The notes: generated by a model from the letters alone, not told the origin. Positions 31,341 to 42,940 are shown, counted from the first letter of the stretch. The stretch is DNA of 64,000 bases from Primula veris (GCA_963682055.1 OY821747.1:14992258-15056257); one strand, 5' to 3'. Made by a program: numbers and translations.

Positions 31341-33142
31341 GGTAGCGAGCGGCTCTGGCCGTGAATACCAGCTTTCTCTGCGGATATTCTTGAGGATATC
31401 TTCAGCCGACAGGTTGAAAGAGTATCTCAATTCGACCAGTTCGAAGCTCTTTTGCTTTTCCCTTCCCTGGAACCGGCCTTGTTGTGACTGCTTGGTTGGT
31501 ACAGGGTAGGTGAGCTGGAGGGGTTTATGTTCGTTGATCGGTGTTGGGTATGCTATCTGGAGCGGTTTGGGCTCAGGTTCTCGTGGTCGCTCTACCCTGC
31601 TATGGACCTCGGGACCTTTGTCCTTTCTGGTCGATTGGAATGTTTCTCCCTGGTTATTTCTAACTCTTTTGCGACCCACCTGTGCCTCTCGGACCGATTC
31701 TCTTCTTGGTAGAGTTCGGTTGAGGATACGCAGTTCGTCGTTTTTATCGGTGAGGTGGGTACAATAGGCTAGCAGGGAATCAGTGGTCGGAAATTTTTTG
31801 CCTATGAACTTCCTTCTCGCCCAATAGCTATTAGGGATGGAGTTGATAAAGTTCTGGATGGCTATATTATTGGCGTACTGTGGAATCTGGTTTGCTACGT
31901 CGATGAAACGTATGCAGTAGTCGTTGAGCCTTTCATTTGGCATAATCGTCATTTTTAGAAGGGTTTCAATACTAACCTTCTTCTTCCGATGAGCAGCATA
32001 TCGGGTGGAGTATGCTCTTAGCAGCTCCGCCCAGTCTCTTATAGAGCCCCGTGGTAAGTTATGGTACCACGATGAAGCCTCTTGGCCCAAACTGTTTTTG
32101 AAAAATTTGCACATCATCGCATGGTCATCACTCCACAGCTCCATCTTCGTCTTGTAGTGCCTTAGATAGTCAATGGGACAACTCCTTCCATCATAGAGCC
32201 TGAACTCGGGGATGACGAACCCCACAGGATTGCGGTACCGCGTGATCTGTTCGGTACATGGTGTTTCTTGGCATACGTTCCAAGCCTGTTGGAACGCTTC
32301 ATCCGTGGCTTGGTAGGGGGGGTGTATCCCCCATGTTGTGGTGGTGGGCCGTATCCTCCCCCGGTCATGTGTTCGGGATACCTATCGTCCTTCGGGTTTC
32401 TGTCGAGGACTTGTTCCGTATATGCATTTGGGTGGACGAGGGTCGGAGGGATTGTTATGGGGACGTTGCCCCCTTGATGGGGCACTTCTTGATCTGGTCG
32501 CCGGCCCGCCGCTTCCAAGGCGGCCCTATAGGCAGAATCTTTCGCTTCACGACGTGGATCTTTGTCTGCGTTGGCAGGTTGAGTACCCGGCAGTCTGATG
32601 CCGGTTGCTGCCATGGCCGTCATACATGCTGCCAGCTGAGCTTGCAGCTGGGCGTTGTTCCTTTCATCGGCTAACGGAACAATATGTTGTACTTCCACCG
32701 TGGGTGGTGTAATCATCCTTGGTGGGTGAGTCGGTAATCGGGACAACTATACGAGTTCATGACCTTCAGGCATACCAAGCCGGTCAGCTTCGTTTGTTTG
32801 TAAAAGGGCACCAGAGTTGACTGAGGCCGTTGGCAAAGGGACTCTTGAGCTCAGTCCTGCCTGGGATTCGGGTATGCGTCTTCTTGCGCGCCTTAGTACG
32901 GGCAAGGCTTGTTCGTCTTCCGAGGACGTTTGGTATTCTTCGACAATCCCTTCAAGCTGTTGGGGTTGTTCGATCGGTTGTTCTCGGTGGACATTGGAGG
33001 TTGTCGGTTGGTTTTCGGACTGGATAGCGTCGTATCTATCGCGGATGGCGAGTAGATCGTCGAGGTCTTGTTGGCTAATCTGCACGTGTTGGTTATTGGT
33101 TTCTACTATCTCGGGATGGGTTTCTTCTATATTGGTCACCAT
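31248..33142 (-). pseudogene. Tat element 1 gag
   Basis: ATG at 33142 (MVTNIEETHPEIV), 80 bp inside the 5' LTR. An acidic N-terminal part ends at a TAG (about 32747-32749). The same frame continues with 'AQLQAQLAACMTAMAATGIR' and a Pro-rich linker until a frame change near 32230. The retrotransposon gag domain is at 32225-31700 ('FVIPEFRLYDGRSCPIDYLR', 'KFFKNSLGQEASSWYHNLPR'), then a basic linker. The same domains occur in element 2 (48827-51112). The stop and frame change make it defective. Confidence 0.9.
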
Positions 33143-33201
33143 TGTCGCTCGTCTGGTAGAGTATTGGTATTCGAAGTCTAAGCTAGTTGGGAACTAGATG
33201 A

Positions 33202-33219
33202 TTCCCGGAGACGGCGCCA
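33202..33219 (-). promoter_or_regulatory. Tat element 1 primer-binding site
   Basis: The minus strand reads TGGCGCCGTCTCCGGGAA two bases inside the 5' LTR. It resembles the TGGCGCCG... sites complementary to tRNA-Asp/Arg used by Tat elements, with mismatches. The second Tat element has TGGAGCCGTCTCTACGA at the same place. Confidence 0.75.
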
Positions 33220-33221
33220 TT

Positions 33222-33829
33222 TGATAAAGCCATAACTTTGGTCGGTCACGTTAGGCTTTTCAACAATAATATAATGGTAAATCGATGGTAAATAATGGAC
33301 ATTTCTTGATCTTTATTATTGGTCGGATTATTACACTTATTCGGATTGTTACACTTGCTCGGATTTTTACACTTGCTCGGATTGTTACACTTGCTCGGAT
33401 TAGTACTTCTTTATTACAATTGTGCTCGATTTGACTGCTTAATCTCTTATCTTGGTCGTTCTTCTTTCTCTTCGATATTCGGCTCTGTCGTTGTTCGTCT
33501 TGCTTCTTTTTAGGCTAAGATTTGACTAGTTTATCTCTTTTCTCAACTTCTCTCTATATTTTTTGGATAGATTTTCTGCTCCTTTTCTAGGAGGGGTAGT
33601 TGGCTATTTATAGGCAACTATGCTTTCTAGGATGTTGACAAATGTCTCCATCTCATGCGGTTTTTCAGACATGGGTCCCTAGTTAAGTGGGCTTGGGCTT
33701 TTGATAGTAACTATCTTATTCTCCTATAAAAGGCATGTGATGACCCATTTAAGCGTTGGATACTCATTTATAAAGTGGGTTGATTATTACCCGAATAGAA
33801 TATTCGGGTCTAATTTTTATGTTCTATCA
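33222..33829 (-). repeat. 5' LTR of Tat element 1
   Basis: 608 bp, nearly identical to 16788-17413 apart from about 12 substitutions and one missing 18-bp unit. In sense orientation it contains 'CTATAAATAGCC' (about 33602-33613), a likely TATA box for genomic RNA. Confidence 0.93.
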
Positions 33830-34167
33830 ATATAAGACAAAAGTACCTCTTGGTATCGGTAAATATACTATGCAGTGGTAATGTCTCATAAAATTATAAT
33901 CTTACTGAATTAGTGGACAATATTTAAAGTTAAAAAGTAGAAACTCATATATAAATACAATAGCACATGCACCGCTCTATATATTTAGCAAGAGAGAGGA
34001 GAAATATATATTTAGCAAGAGAGAGGAGAAAGAGATATCGCCGAATGCAGATATGTTGGTATAACTTTTATTTACTTTTTAATACCCTAGTTGACCCTTT
34101 TAAAACGTATAGAGTTGGGCCTGCCGGGAAGTTGGCGCCTGGCGACTTGGCGGGCGCCCATGCCGAC
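33830..34167. other. Spacer between two gypsy elements
   Basis: No gene. It contains a 25-bp tandem repeat 'atatatttagcaagagagag' (33978-34028). Just before the next element is a GC-rich palindromic stretch with 'ggcgcctggcg' and 'gggcgccca' (about 34132-34161). Confidence 0.5.
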
Positions 34168-34742
34168 TCTAAGATTACACTAATTGATTGCTATACTTTT
34201 AGGGCTAAAATTGTCACAAGTGGAAACTGTAATGATACTTGAATGGAAATGAAGGACGTAAATAGAGGGAAATCAAATACTCACCGTAGATAATTTACAT
34301 CAATTTACAATAATAAGGCTATTCGAGATGTCTTAGTCTCCCCATCTAAACTAATGATTAGAATCACAAGTTTTCAATATAAAAAGACTTGAAACTAATC
34401 TGATGGACTAACGTACGATATATACAAATCTAGAAACTGATTTGCTGTAAATAAGGAAACTAACTGTCTTAACTGCTATTTCTATATTTATAGGGAAATG
34501 ACACTAATAAGATGTTGGCATCTGTCCCACTAACAGTAGTAGCGCTTATTTGGAGTGAACAGCCAAGATTACTTCTCCATTCTTATCATCCAAGGGCTCA
34601 GGTTTTATCTGTTCATCTAACGGCTTGGATATCATCACTTCATCCAATGGATGACATAACTTGTGAATAATATTATCAGAAAATGATCATATTGTTAATT
34701 TGGGGGGTTGTGCTTGACCGTAATTAAGTGTGTCATGCTACA
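34168..34742 (-). repeat. 3' LTR of gypsy 3
   Basis: 575 bp, matching 39632-40092. The first dinucleotide is TC instead of TG. It keeps about 114 bp (34366-34480) missing from the other LTR. Confidence 0.88.
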
Positions 34743-35029
34743 AGTTCTTCCCTCTTTAATTTTAGATATTGTCCTCAAAGATGAGGATATTGTGTCTTAA
34801 ACCTGTGTTAATCTTCGCAGATAGCTTCCTTTTCCTTTTGACATTCCCATTGAATAAGCAGCTATTTTTTTTCTTTCTTTGATCTCTTTTGTTTGCTCTT
34901 GCATGTTCAAAATACGAGCTGGGGTTGGGAGAATCTCTCCCATCACAGCTGACTGGGGGTAACTGAGGTAGTATTTTTTTTCTTATCCTCCACCTTTAAT
35001 TTCACTTGTGAGACATGAAATATAGGCGG

Positions 35030-35391
35030 GTAAATTATGGTTTAGTGACCTCGGTTTTGGCCAATTTTAGAATAAGTGATCTAAGTTTTTGCAATTTTGG
35101 TTTTGTGACATAAGTTTAACTTTTGTATTGTTTCAGTGACCTTGCGTTAATTCAGTAGACGGAATACGTTACACGTGCTATCACGTGCCCTCACGTCTGT
35201 TAACTAAAAGGGTAAAATCCGAGGGTATTTTAGTCATTTTAGCAAGAAATATATTTTTTTTCGAAAAATAGGATGACGGGTCACTAAATTACTAACAGAG
35301 TTAAACTTATGTCACAAAACCGAAATTACAAAAACTTAGGTCACTTATTCTAAAATTGGTCAAAACTCAGGTCACTAAAGCATAATTTAGC
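35030..35391. mobile_element. Mutator-like MITE inside gypsy 3 integrase gene
   Basis: 362 bp with ~95-bp terminal inverted repeats: 'taaattatggtttagtgacc' at the left is mirrored by 'ggtcactaaagcataattta' at the right, continuing through 'gttttgtgacataagtttaa'. It is bordered by 9-bp duplications tataggcgg (35021-35029) and tacaggggg (35392-35400), which match at 7 of 9 positions. It interrupts the end of integrase, where the host frame reads Gly-Ile-His-Pro on one side and Phe-His-Val-Ser on the other. Non-coding. Confidence 0.87.
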
Positions 35392-36597
35392 TACAGGGGG
35401 TGTATTCCACTATTTTCTGCTAATTTGATATGATAAGCCACTGACCCAATCTTCTTTATAATTTCGTAGGGGCCAAAGAATCTCTGTGATAGCTTCAAAT
35501 TCCGTCTTTTAACCATAGATTGTTGCCTATACGGCTGGAGCTTCAGGTATGCATGTTGCCCCACTTCAAAACTTTTGTCCATTTCTTTTTGTATCAGCAA
35601 ACTGTTTCATTCTATTTTGTGCTGCTAAATAGTTAGCTTTGAGTCGGTGAGTGATTTCCTCTCTTGATTGTAACTACTCCTGGATATCGGATCTGTGCTT
35701 TTTTGTGTGTGAATATAGTGACTAAGTGTAGGGGGTTTGTACCCATACAGGGCTTCAAAGGACACATTTTTATAGTTGAATTTAGGTTACAATTGTACCA
35801 AAACTTCGCTAATGAAATCCATTTTGACCACATTTTAGGGTGGTCGGAGGTGTAGCATCTCAGATATGTTTCCAAAGCTTTGTTTACAATTTCATTTTGT
35901 CCATTCGTTTGAGGATGGTATGCTGTACTGAGATGCAGTTTAGTGCCCAATATTTTAAAAACTTCTCCCCAAAAGTCAATCGTAAATTTTTTATCTCTAT
36001 CCGAAACAATGATTTCTGGTAAACCATGGAGTTTAAAAATCTCTTTTAAGAAAATTTCAGCCAAGTCATGTGTAGAAAAAGGGTATTTTAAAGGAAGGAA
36101 ATGGCTTAATTTAGTTAGTCTATCCACCACTACCCAAATACAATTAAAACTTTTTGAAGTGGGTAATCCACTTATAAAATCCATTGATATTTTGGACCAA
36201 GGAGTGTGTCGAATAAGAGGCCATAAGGTTTTGAGTTAGAGTATTTACATTTTTGACAAACCTCACATTGTTCTATGTAATGTTTGACATCATTTTTCAA
36301 ACCAACCCAATAGACTTCCTTGTAAGCATCATTGAGGGTTTTATTGAACCCTTTGTGACCTTTTAATGGATCGGAGTGTAAGTAATCCAAAAAAATCTTT
36401 TTTAGTTCACCATCGTTGGGCAAATAAAGTCTGTTTTTAAAATATAATAGGCACTCAATGAACTTATATTTAAAAGCTTCCAACTCCTCTTCAGAAATGA
36501 GTTGCTGGATTTCTTTGATTTTCGGATCTTTAGCATAAGCTAGAATAATCCGATGCTTTATTTCCCACATAGGCCCACTAACAGGATGGCCATACAC
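35392..36597 (-). pseudogene. Gypsy 3 integrase
   Basis: Minus-strand pieces: zinc motif 'GHKGFNKTLNDAYKEVYWVG' with 'HYIEQCEVCQKC' (36597-36172); core 'MDFISGLPTSKSFNCIWVVV', 'EIIVSDRDKKFTIDFW', 'HPQTNGQNEIVNKALETYLR' (36184-35633; D, D, E visible); then a C-terminal 'RFFGPYEIIKKIGSVAYHIK' (35600-35391) which the MITE truncates. Frame changes near 36180 and 35615 make it non-functional. Confidence 0.9.
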
Positions 36598-36657
36598 TCA
36601 GTGTGGTCCTCCTCCACCCTTGAGAGTGCATCTGCCACTTTGTTAAGTGATCCTTGT

Positions 36658-38008
36658 TTATAAACAAATTTGAATTGGTACCCTAATCTCAATAGAGATC
36701 CATTTTTGTTGTGAGGGTGTGCCAATTTTCTGTTCTAAAAGAAATTTAGGCTTTGGTGATCGGTTTTGACAATAAAAACTTGGCCTAGATTGTAAGGCCT
36801 CCATTTGTTTACGGCTTGCACCAAAGCAAAAAAACTCTTTCTCATACGTAGATAAGCTTAGTAGCCTAACATTCAAACATTTGCTATAAAATGCAATAGG
36901 TCTTTTTTCCTGCATTAAAACAGCTCTGATGTCCATACCCGAGGCATCACATTCAATAACAAACTCTTTCGAAAAATTTGGCAAAGCCAATACTGATGGT
37001 GTGGTGACTGCTTTTTTAAGTTTTTCAAAAGCTTTTTCAGCTTGTTCATTCCAATGAAAAGAGTTTCTTCTTTAAGAGATCAGTCAAAGCCCTAGCACTC
37101 CCGCCATAGTCTTTTATGAACCTTCTGTAATAACCTGTAAGACCTAAAAATCCTCTCAAACCTTTGAGTGTTTTTGGTTTTGGCCACTCCACCATACTTT
37201 TAATTTTGTTTTTATCATCTTCTACCCCTAATTCTGAGATAATGTGACCTAAGTATTCGACTTCTTTAACTCCAATTTTGCACTTAGATCTTTTTGCAAA
37301 GAATTTTTGTTGTTGCATCACTTTTAGGACGACCCTTAAATGTTCTTTATGTTCCATTGTATTTTTACTGCAAATGAGAATATCATCAAAAAACACTAAC
37401 ACAAACTTTCTCAGAAAGGGTTTAAAAATAGAGTTCATAGCAGCTTGAAAAGTAGCAGGAGCGTTAGTTAGCCCAAAGAGCATGACTAAATACTCATATT
37501 GCCCTTCATGAGTTCTAAAAGCAGTGTTTGCAATGTATGTGGGTTCCATTCTAATTTGACGGTACCCTGGCCTTAAGTCAAGTTTGGAAATACGGTAGCA
37601 CCAAAGAGCTCATCTAATAATTCGTCTACCGGTATAGGAAATTTATCTTTAATAGTAGCCTGGTTTAAAGCCCGATAATCTATACACATTCTCCAACTAC
37701 CATCAGCTTTCTTTACTAATAACACTGGTGAATAATAAGGTGACTGGATAGGTCTAATAAAATTTAACTCTTAACTCTTTGACTATTTTCTCAAGTTAAG
37801 TTTTTTGGAAGTAGGGGTACCTATAAGGCCTAACCGACACTGGATTTGTCCCTTGCAGCAATTCAATTTTATGGGTGTGCTCTCTAAATGGTGGTAACTC
37901 TTTTGGCTCTTCAAACACACTTTCAAACTCTTTTAGAATCGGTAAAAACTTTTTCGCCACTAAACATTCTTTTTCTTCTAAGTTAGAGTTATATACCGGT
38001 ATCACCAT
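36658..38008 (-). pseudogene. Gypsy 3 reverse transcriptase and RNase H
   Basis: 38008-37796 covers the pre-RT region ('HTHKIELLQGTNPVSVRPYR'). RT motifs are '[20 protein letters not shown]' and catalytic 'FFDDILICS' (37549-37046). RNase H 'FVIECDASGMDIRAVLMQEK' is at 36990-36658. Several stops lie between 37800 and 37550. Confidence 0.9.
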
Positions 38009-38165
38009 GCCCTACCTACCAAATTTTTTGCCTGGTATAAATTCCATTAAGTTTAGAGCATTTATCTTTTCTTTTATTCCCTTTAGCTGAATGGCTTTTT
38101 CTCCTTGATTAAATGTCAGACAAATTTTTAAAATCACATTGAATAGGTCCCCATTTACTTGGCCA

Positions 38166-39514
38166 TTATACACCTAAGATAATGTCATATCCAATCAGAG
38201 GTAACAAGTAACAATCAACGTTTAAGTGGTTATTCTGAATATTCATATTAATCTCATTACACTTACCACTACTACTGACCAATTCACCATTAGCTACTCT
38301 CATAGAAATGGGGTTAGTGTCAGTGACATTTAGCTTAAGTGTTTTAACCCATTTAGGATCAATGAAGTTGTGTGTGCTCCCGCTATCCAAAATCCCTAGT
38401 TCATGTCCCCCAAGATTACATACAAACCTTAAAGATGTTGAGTTTGAGCCCCCTCTAATGGCTTGAAATGTTATTTCTGTGCACTCATTTTCAATTAAAT
38501 GATTTTCTTCAAGTATAGGAGTGAGTTCAGACTCTTCATTTTCAGTACAAGTAGTATCTTGTATTAAGTAGATTTTAGGATTGGTGCAAACATGACCTTT
38601 TATCCACTTAGCATCACAGTGATAACATAATCCTTTTTTAAGCCTCTCTTCTTTTTCACTAGCATAAATTCTTTTAATAGGAGGTAGGGTGGTTTTTGAG
38701 GTCTGATAGCTTGGTTTAGGAAATGGGTGCATGTTTGAACTAGCTTGAGTTTTTTGTGTGAAAGTGGTAGTTTTGGCTAGTGGTATCTGATTCAAAAGAT
38801 TTTCTTCTTGTTGTTTCGCCAAAGAAAAAGCTATTTCGACATTAGGCGGAAAAAACATTTTAACTACACCTCCAATTTCTTTTTTTAATCCACTTATGAA
38901 GTAAGTTAATTTGTGATATTCTGATAGATACTTGACCATATTAGCATGCATTTCAAAACTAATTTTGTATGTTCTGACATCACCGGTTTGCTTATGCTTA
39001 ATTAGTTGATCAAGTGGGTCCTCATGAAATTCTTCACAAAATCTTCTCAATAAATTATCACGAAAAACCTCCCAAGTAGAGATTTTTCCACAATTAACTT
39101 GGTCTTGGTACCAAACTAATGGTTTCCCCTCTAAGTAAAAAGAAGCCACATTATTTTTTTGTAAATCAGGGGTATTATACAGAGCAAAAAATGTATTAGC
39201 CTTGTATAACCACCATCCTGAACAATTTGTGCCATTAAATGTAGGAAAATCAATTTTGAGGGACCTTATATTCATACCTCTGAAGTGCTCCTCCGATGTG
39301 GCTGAATGTTCGCTGAAGAGTGAGTTCTTGTAGTTGGGTTGTGTACGGACAGGGGTATTTGATTTACCTCTTCTTCCGAGATAAGTGTTACCTTCCCCTT
39401 TGATAACTGCCGCACTCGATTTGATAGCTCTTGTACCTTTTGGTCCATCGTTTGGTTTATGTGGTCATTTTCTCTATTTTGTTCAATAATGAGACTCTTG
39501 AGTTCTTGGTACAT
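38166..39514 (-). pseudogene. Gypsy 3 gag and protease
   Basis: The gag N-terminus (39514-39272) is frame-shifted from the main gag ('KIDFPTFNGTNCSGWWLYKA', 'WEVFRDNLLRRFCEEFHEDP', 39275 on). A zinc knuckle ('CYHCDAKWIKGHVC') and an aspartic protease with intact 'LDSGSTHNFIDPKWV' (38400-38330) follow in the same frame, ending at a stop after 'YDIILGV'. Confidence 0.9.
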
Positions 39515-39631
39515 TTGTTGTATGGTTTGATTAGGTATTTGATTGGTAACTTCTTCCGATTAAGGGTTACTGGTCTGAGATCTGGTTCCAGCCATTGAAT
39601 GGGTGAGGAACTTGCCGCTCTAATACCAATT

Positions 39632-40092
39632 TGTAAGATTACACACTGATTGCTATACTTTTAGGGCTAAAATTATCACAAGTGGAAACTGTAATGGTGC
39701 TTGAATGGAAATGAAGGACGCAAATAGAGGGAAATCAAATACTCACCGTAGATAATTTACATCAATTTACAATAATAAGGCTATTCGAGATGTCTTTAGT
39801 CTGCCCATCTAAACTAATTGCCTTAACTGCTATTTCTATATTTACAGGGAAATGACACTAATAAGATGTTGGCATCTGTCCCACTAACAGTAGTGGCGCT
39901 TATTTGGAGTGAACAGCCAAGATTACTTCTCCATTCTTATCATCCAAGGGCTCAAGTTCCATCTCTTCATCTAACGGCTTGGATATCATCACTTCATCCA
40001 ATGGCTGAGATAACTTGTGAATAATATTATCAGAAAATGATCATATTATCAATTTGGGGTTGTGCTTGACCGTAATTAAGTGTCATGCTACA
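39632..40092 (-). repeat. 5' LTR of gypsy 3
   Basis: 461 bp, TGTAAGATT...CATGCTACA. An internal deletion of about 114 bp relative to the left LTR has junction 'aaactaattgcc'. It was probably lost after insertion. Confidence 0.88.
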
Positions 40093-40097
40093 CCGAC

Positions 40098-40737
40098 TTT
40101 TAAAACACTCTCTACAATGTATTTTATTCAAGTTTGGTGAAAGAGAGGTCTCATTATTATTTGTTTACGTAATTTTTGATTGATATCATTTGAAACAATT
40201 TATTTTAGAATTAGTATCACTTTCGAACTAGTTATTGCTAATACGCATAATACCAACACATTTGTCACAATAAAAGTTAGACCAAAATTATTGACAGGTC
40301 TCCGACGTTGACCGCCGGTTATCAATGTTGACAAAAACTTTAAAAAAATAGAAAAAAACTCAGAAAAATGAAAAAAAGAAAATGAAAAAAATATTAAAAA
40401 TTTATAAAAAAAAAAAGTGAAACTTATAAAAAAAATCCAAAAACTTATAATTTTACAAAAAATAAATAAAAAATAACAACCAAATTTATACATTGTATTA
40501 GAATTTGTTTTTGAATTTTTTGGAATTTTGAATTAAAATAAATTATAATCCAACAAAAGTTTCACCAGATCGCACTACGGCGTTGACTGCTGTTGCCGTT
40601 GAAGACCATTGCCTACCGTTGACCGGCGTTGATAAAAAAATAAAAAAAATGGGAAAAACTCAAATTTAAAAAAAAATCCACAAAATTTGTAAAGAAATTA
40701 AAAAAATTGTTTCTTTAAAGAAAAAAATCAAATACCT
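40098..40737. other. AT-rich spacer with GTTGACCGG motifs
   Basis: No gene. Two GC-richer islands, 'gttgaccgccggttatca' (40307) and 'gttgaccggcgttgata' (40618), stand in A-rich sequence. They are roughly 310 bp apart and each is followed by 'aaaaa..ataaaaa'. They may be ends of an unidentified small transposon. Confidence 0.4.
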
Positions 40738-42395
40738 TTTTTTACACTTTAATACAATTTTTTGGACAATATAATACAATTTTTGATAATATAATAGCCA
40801 ATCTAATGCAATTTTTATGAGAATTTAGTACAATTTTTTTGACAACCTAATACATAAAAATTGACAATTTAATATTTTGACAATCTAATAGACATTACAT
40901 AAAATTTAACAATTTAATAACATTTATTTTAAATCTAATATAATTTATTGGATAATTTAATAGATAATCTAATAAGATTTTTTTTTACAATCGAATAAAT
41001 ATTTTTTGGCAATTTAATACAATTTGTTTGGCAATCTAATACATTTTTTTTGGACAATCTAACACAATTTGTTTTACTATAAAATTCAATTTTTTTGGTA
41101 ATTTAATACAAAAAATTTGAAAATCGAATACGATTTTTTTGAAAATATAATATAATTTATTTGAGAATCTATTACAATTTTCATGACAATTTAATACAGA
41201 ATATTTGACAATCTAATACAATTTTTTTTGACAATTTAATACAATTTTTATGACATGACAATCTAATGCAATTTTTGTAACAATGTAATGTAATTTTTGT
41301 GACAATTTAATACAAAAAATTTGACAGTCTATTACAATCTTTTTTAAATCTAATTTAATTTATTTGACAATCTAATACACACTTATACAATTTTTTTTAC
41401 AATCTAATACCAAAAGTTTAAAAATCTAGTATAATTTATTTGACAATCTAATAGACAATTTTATATATATTCTTGACAATCTAACATAAAAACTTTAAAA
41501 ATATAATATAATGCAAATTCTTGACAATCTAATATAAAAATTTTATAATCTAATAAAATATGCAATTTTTGTAAAAAATTTATACAAATTTTTTGACAAT
41601 CTAATACAATTTTTTTGAAAATCTAAAACAAAAAATTTGACAATCTAATTTTATTTTTTTTGCAATCTAATAATTTATTTTTGACAATCTAATATAGTTT
41701 TTTTGACAATCTAATGCAATTTTTATGACAAACTAATACAATTTTTTTGACAATTTAATACAAATTTTTAAAAATCTAATATAATTTATTTTGCAATCTA
41801 ATAAAAAAAATTTGACAGTATAATTTGATTTTTTTGGCAATCTGATACAAAAAAAATTGACAATCTAAACGATTTTTTTGAAATCTAATATATATTTTTT
41901 AAGAATCTATTACAATTTTATTGACAATCTAATACAATTTTTTTGATAATTTAATGGAATTTTTGTTGACAATCTAATAAAGTTTTTTTAACAATCTAAT
42001 ACAATTTTTTTGGCAATCTAATACAATTTTTTGACAATCCAATTTAATTTTTTCAACAATTTAATATAGAACATTTAACAATTTAATACGATTTTTTTTT
42101 ACAATCTAATACAAAAAAATTGGCAATCTAATTAAATTTTTTTTACAATCTATTACGATTTTTAAAAAAATCTAATATATTTATTTTGAGAATATATTAC
42201 AATTTTCTTGACAATCTAATACAAATTTTTTAAAAATCTATTATATTTTTTACATTACAATTTTCTTGACAATCTATTTATATGGCCAAATGTATAATTT
42301 TTGACAATCTAATTTTTTGACAATCTAATACAAATTTACCTTACAATTTTTGTTGACAATCTAATACAAATTTGTTGACAATCTAATTTTTGAAA
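40738..42395. repeat. Large AT-rich minisatellite, ~22-bp degenerate unit
   Basis: About 1.65 kb of head-to-tail variants of 'gacaatctaatacaattttt', with unit length varying from about 18 to 28 bp, roughly 70-75 units. 'caatctaata' and 'gacaatctaa' recur throughout. There is no open frame and no unique spacer pattern. Borders are fuzzy because the outer units are very degenerate. Confidence 0.9.
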
Positions 42396-42677
42396 CTTTT
42401 GAGGACATAATTGTTGACTTTAGATCTTCAAGACCAAAACAGTAATTACTGAAACGGTCTTGGACCAAAATGTAATATAATAAAGAACCCAAAATTACAA
42501 AAACAGCCCCTGTTATTCATACATCAGCTAGGTCGAAACCAAGCCGCCACCAGAACCACCGTCGTACAACATGACCGATGTCCAACCCCCACCGCCGTAC
42601 ACCAATCGTCGTTAAAGTAGCAACAGAGGACGGAGAGATCGCATCCGGTACAGATGGATTTTTAGATGATATATATA
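42396..42677. other. Spacer right of minisatellite
   Basis: No gene supported. Contains 'aaacggtcttggaccaaaatgt'-type sequence and a short GC-richer stretch (42535-42640) with a brief frame that runs on into the MITE and is not convincing. Confidence 0.4.
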
Positions 42678-42907
42678 GAGAGAGGATATATGTACATCAA
42701 CTTATACACTTTTTTTGTAAAAACGCTCCAAATCAAAATTTGACTAATGCAAAAGATGTGATTATGCATCTCGGAAAAAAAACAATATGCATATTTGTGT
42801 TCCTGTCATAAAACGTAAAGATTTGTATTAGACAAATCTTGATTTGGAGCGTTTTTATAAATAAAAAAATGTCCAATTTGATGTATAAGTTGATGTTCAT
42901 GTAATCT

Positions 42908-42910
<3 letters not shown>
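42678..42910. mobile_element. MITE with ~60-bp inverted ends
   Basis: The left arm 'acatcaacttatacac' ... 'aaaaacgctccaaatcaa' is mirrored on the right by 'ttgatttggagcgttttta' ... 'gtataagttgatgttcatgt'. About 230 bp, non-coding. It abuts an (AT)n tract, so its exact ends and target duplication cannot be set. Confidence 0.75.

Positions 42911-42938
<28 letters not shown>
42909..42938. repeat. (AT)n microsatellite
   Basis: Fourteen uninterrupted TA units between the MITE and the copia LTR. It is the likely insertion target or a product of slippage. Confidence 0.9.

Positions 42939-42940
<2 letters not shown>

Larger units (their letters stand above)
16788..33829 (-). mobile_element. Tat-lineage Ty3/gypsy retrotransposon 1, 17.0 kb, with antisense gene cluster
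   Basis: TSD ATATA (16783-16787, 33830-33834); LTRs of 626 and 608 bp; primer site at 33202-33219 inside the right (5') LTR. Gag, protease, RT, RNase H, a second RNase H and integrase read right to left (33142 to 27206). The extra RNase H ('IHVDGSATKDGSGAGIVLKS', 'ATNNEAEYEAMINGM', 'SDSMLIVNQAIGEYQA') is diagnostic of the Tat group (Ogre, Retand, TatI-III). Between pol and the 3' LTR about 9.8 kb codes on the opposite strand. About a dozen substitutions over 608 aligned LTR bases (near 2%) make this the youngest complete element in the window. It is not autonomous now because gag-pol has several breaks. Confidence 0.95.
34168..40092 (-). mobile_element. Ty3/gypsy retrotransposon 3, TSD CCGAC
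   Basis: 5.9 kb, flanked by CCGAC (34163-34167 and 40093-40097). LTRs of 575 and 461 bp; primer site minus-strand TGGTATTAGAGC (39618-39629), an initiator-Met variant; purine tract AAAGAGGGAAGAACT beside the left LTR. Gag, protease, RT, RNase H and integrase run right to left. There is a single RNase H and no antisense genes, so it is a different lineage from the Tat elements, probably chromovirus-like. It is broken in many places and carries a MITE at 35030-35391. Confidence 0.93.

Noticed and set aside
28135..31767. Several plus-strand frames of 70-126 codons
   Set aside because: All are antisense shadows of the gag-pol frames on the minus strand.
40738..42395. CRISPR or coding interpretation of the AT array
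   Set aside because: Degenerate head-to-tail units, no spacers, stops in every frame.
42578..42811. 77-codon plus-strand ORF
   Set aside because: It spans a MITE arm and non-conserved spacer; no protein-like pattern.
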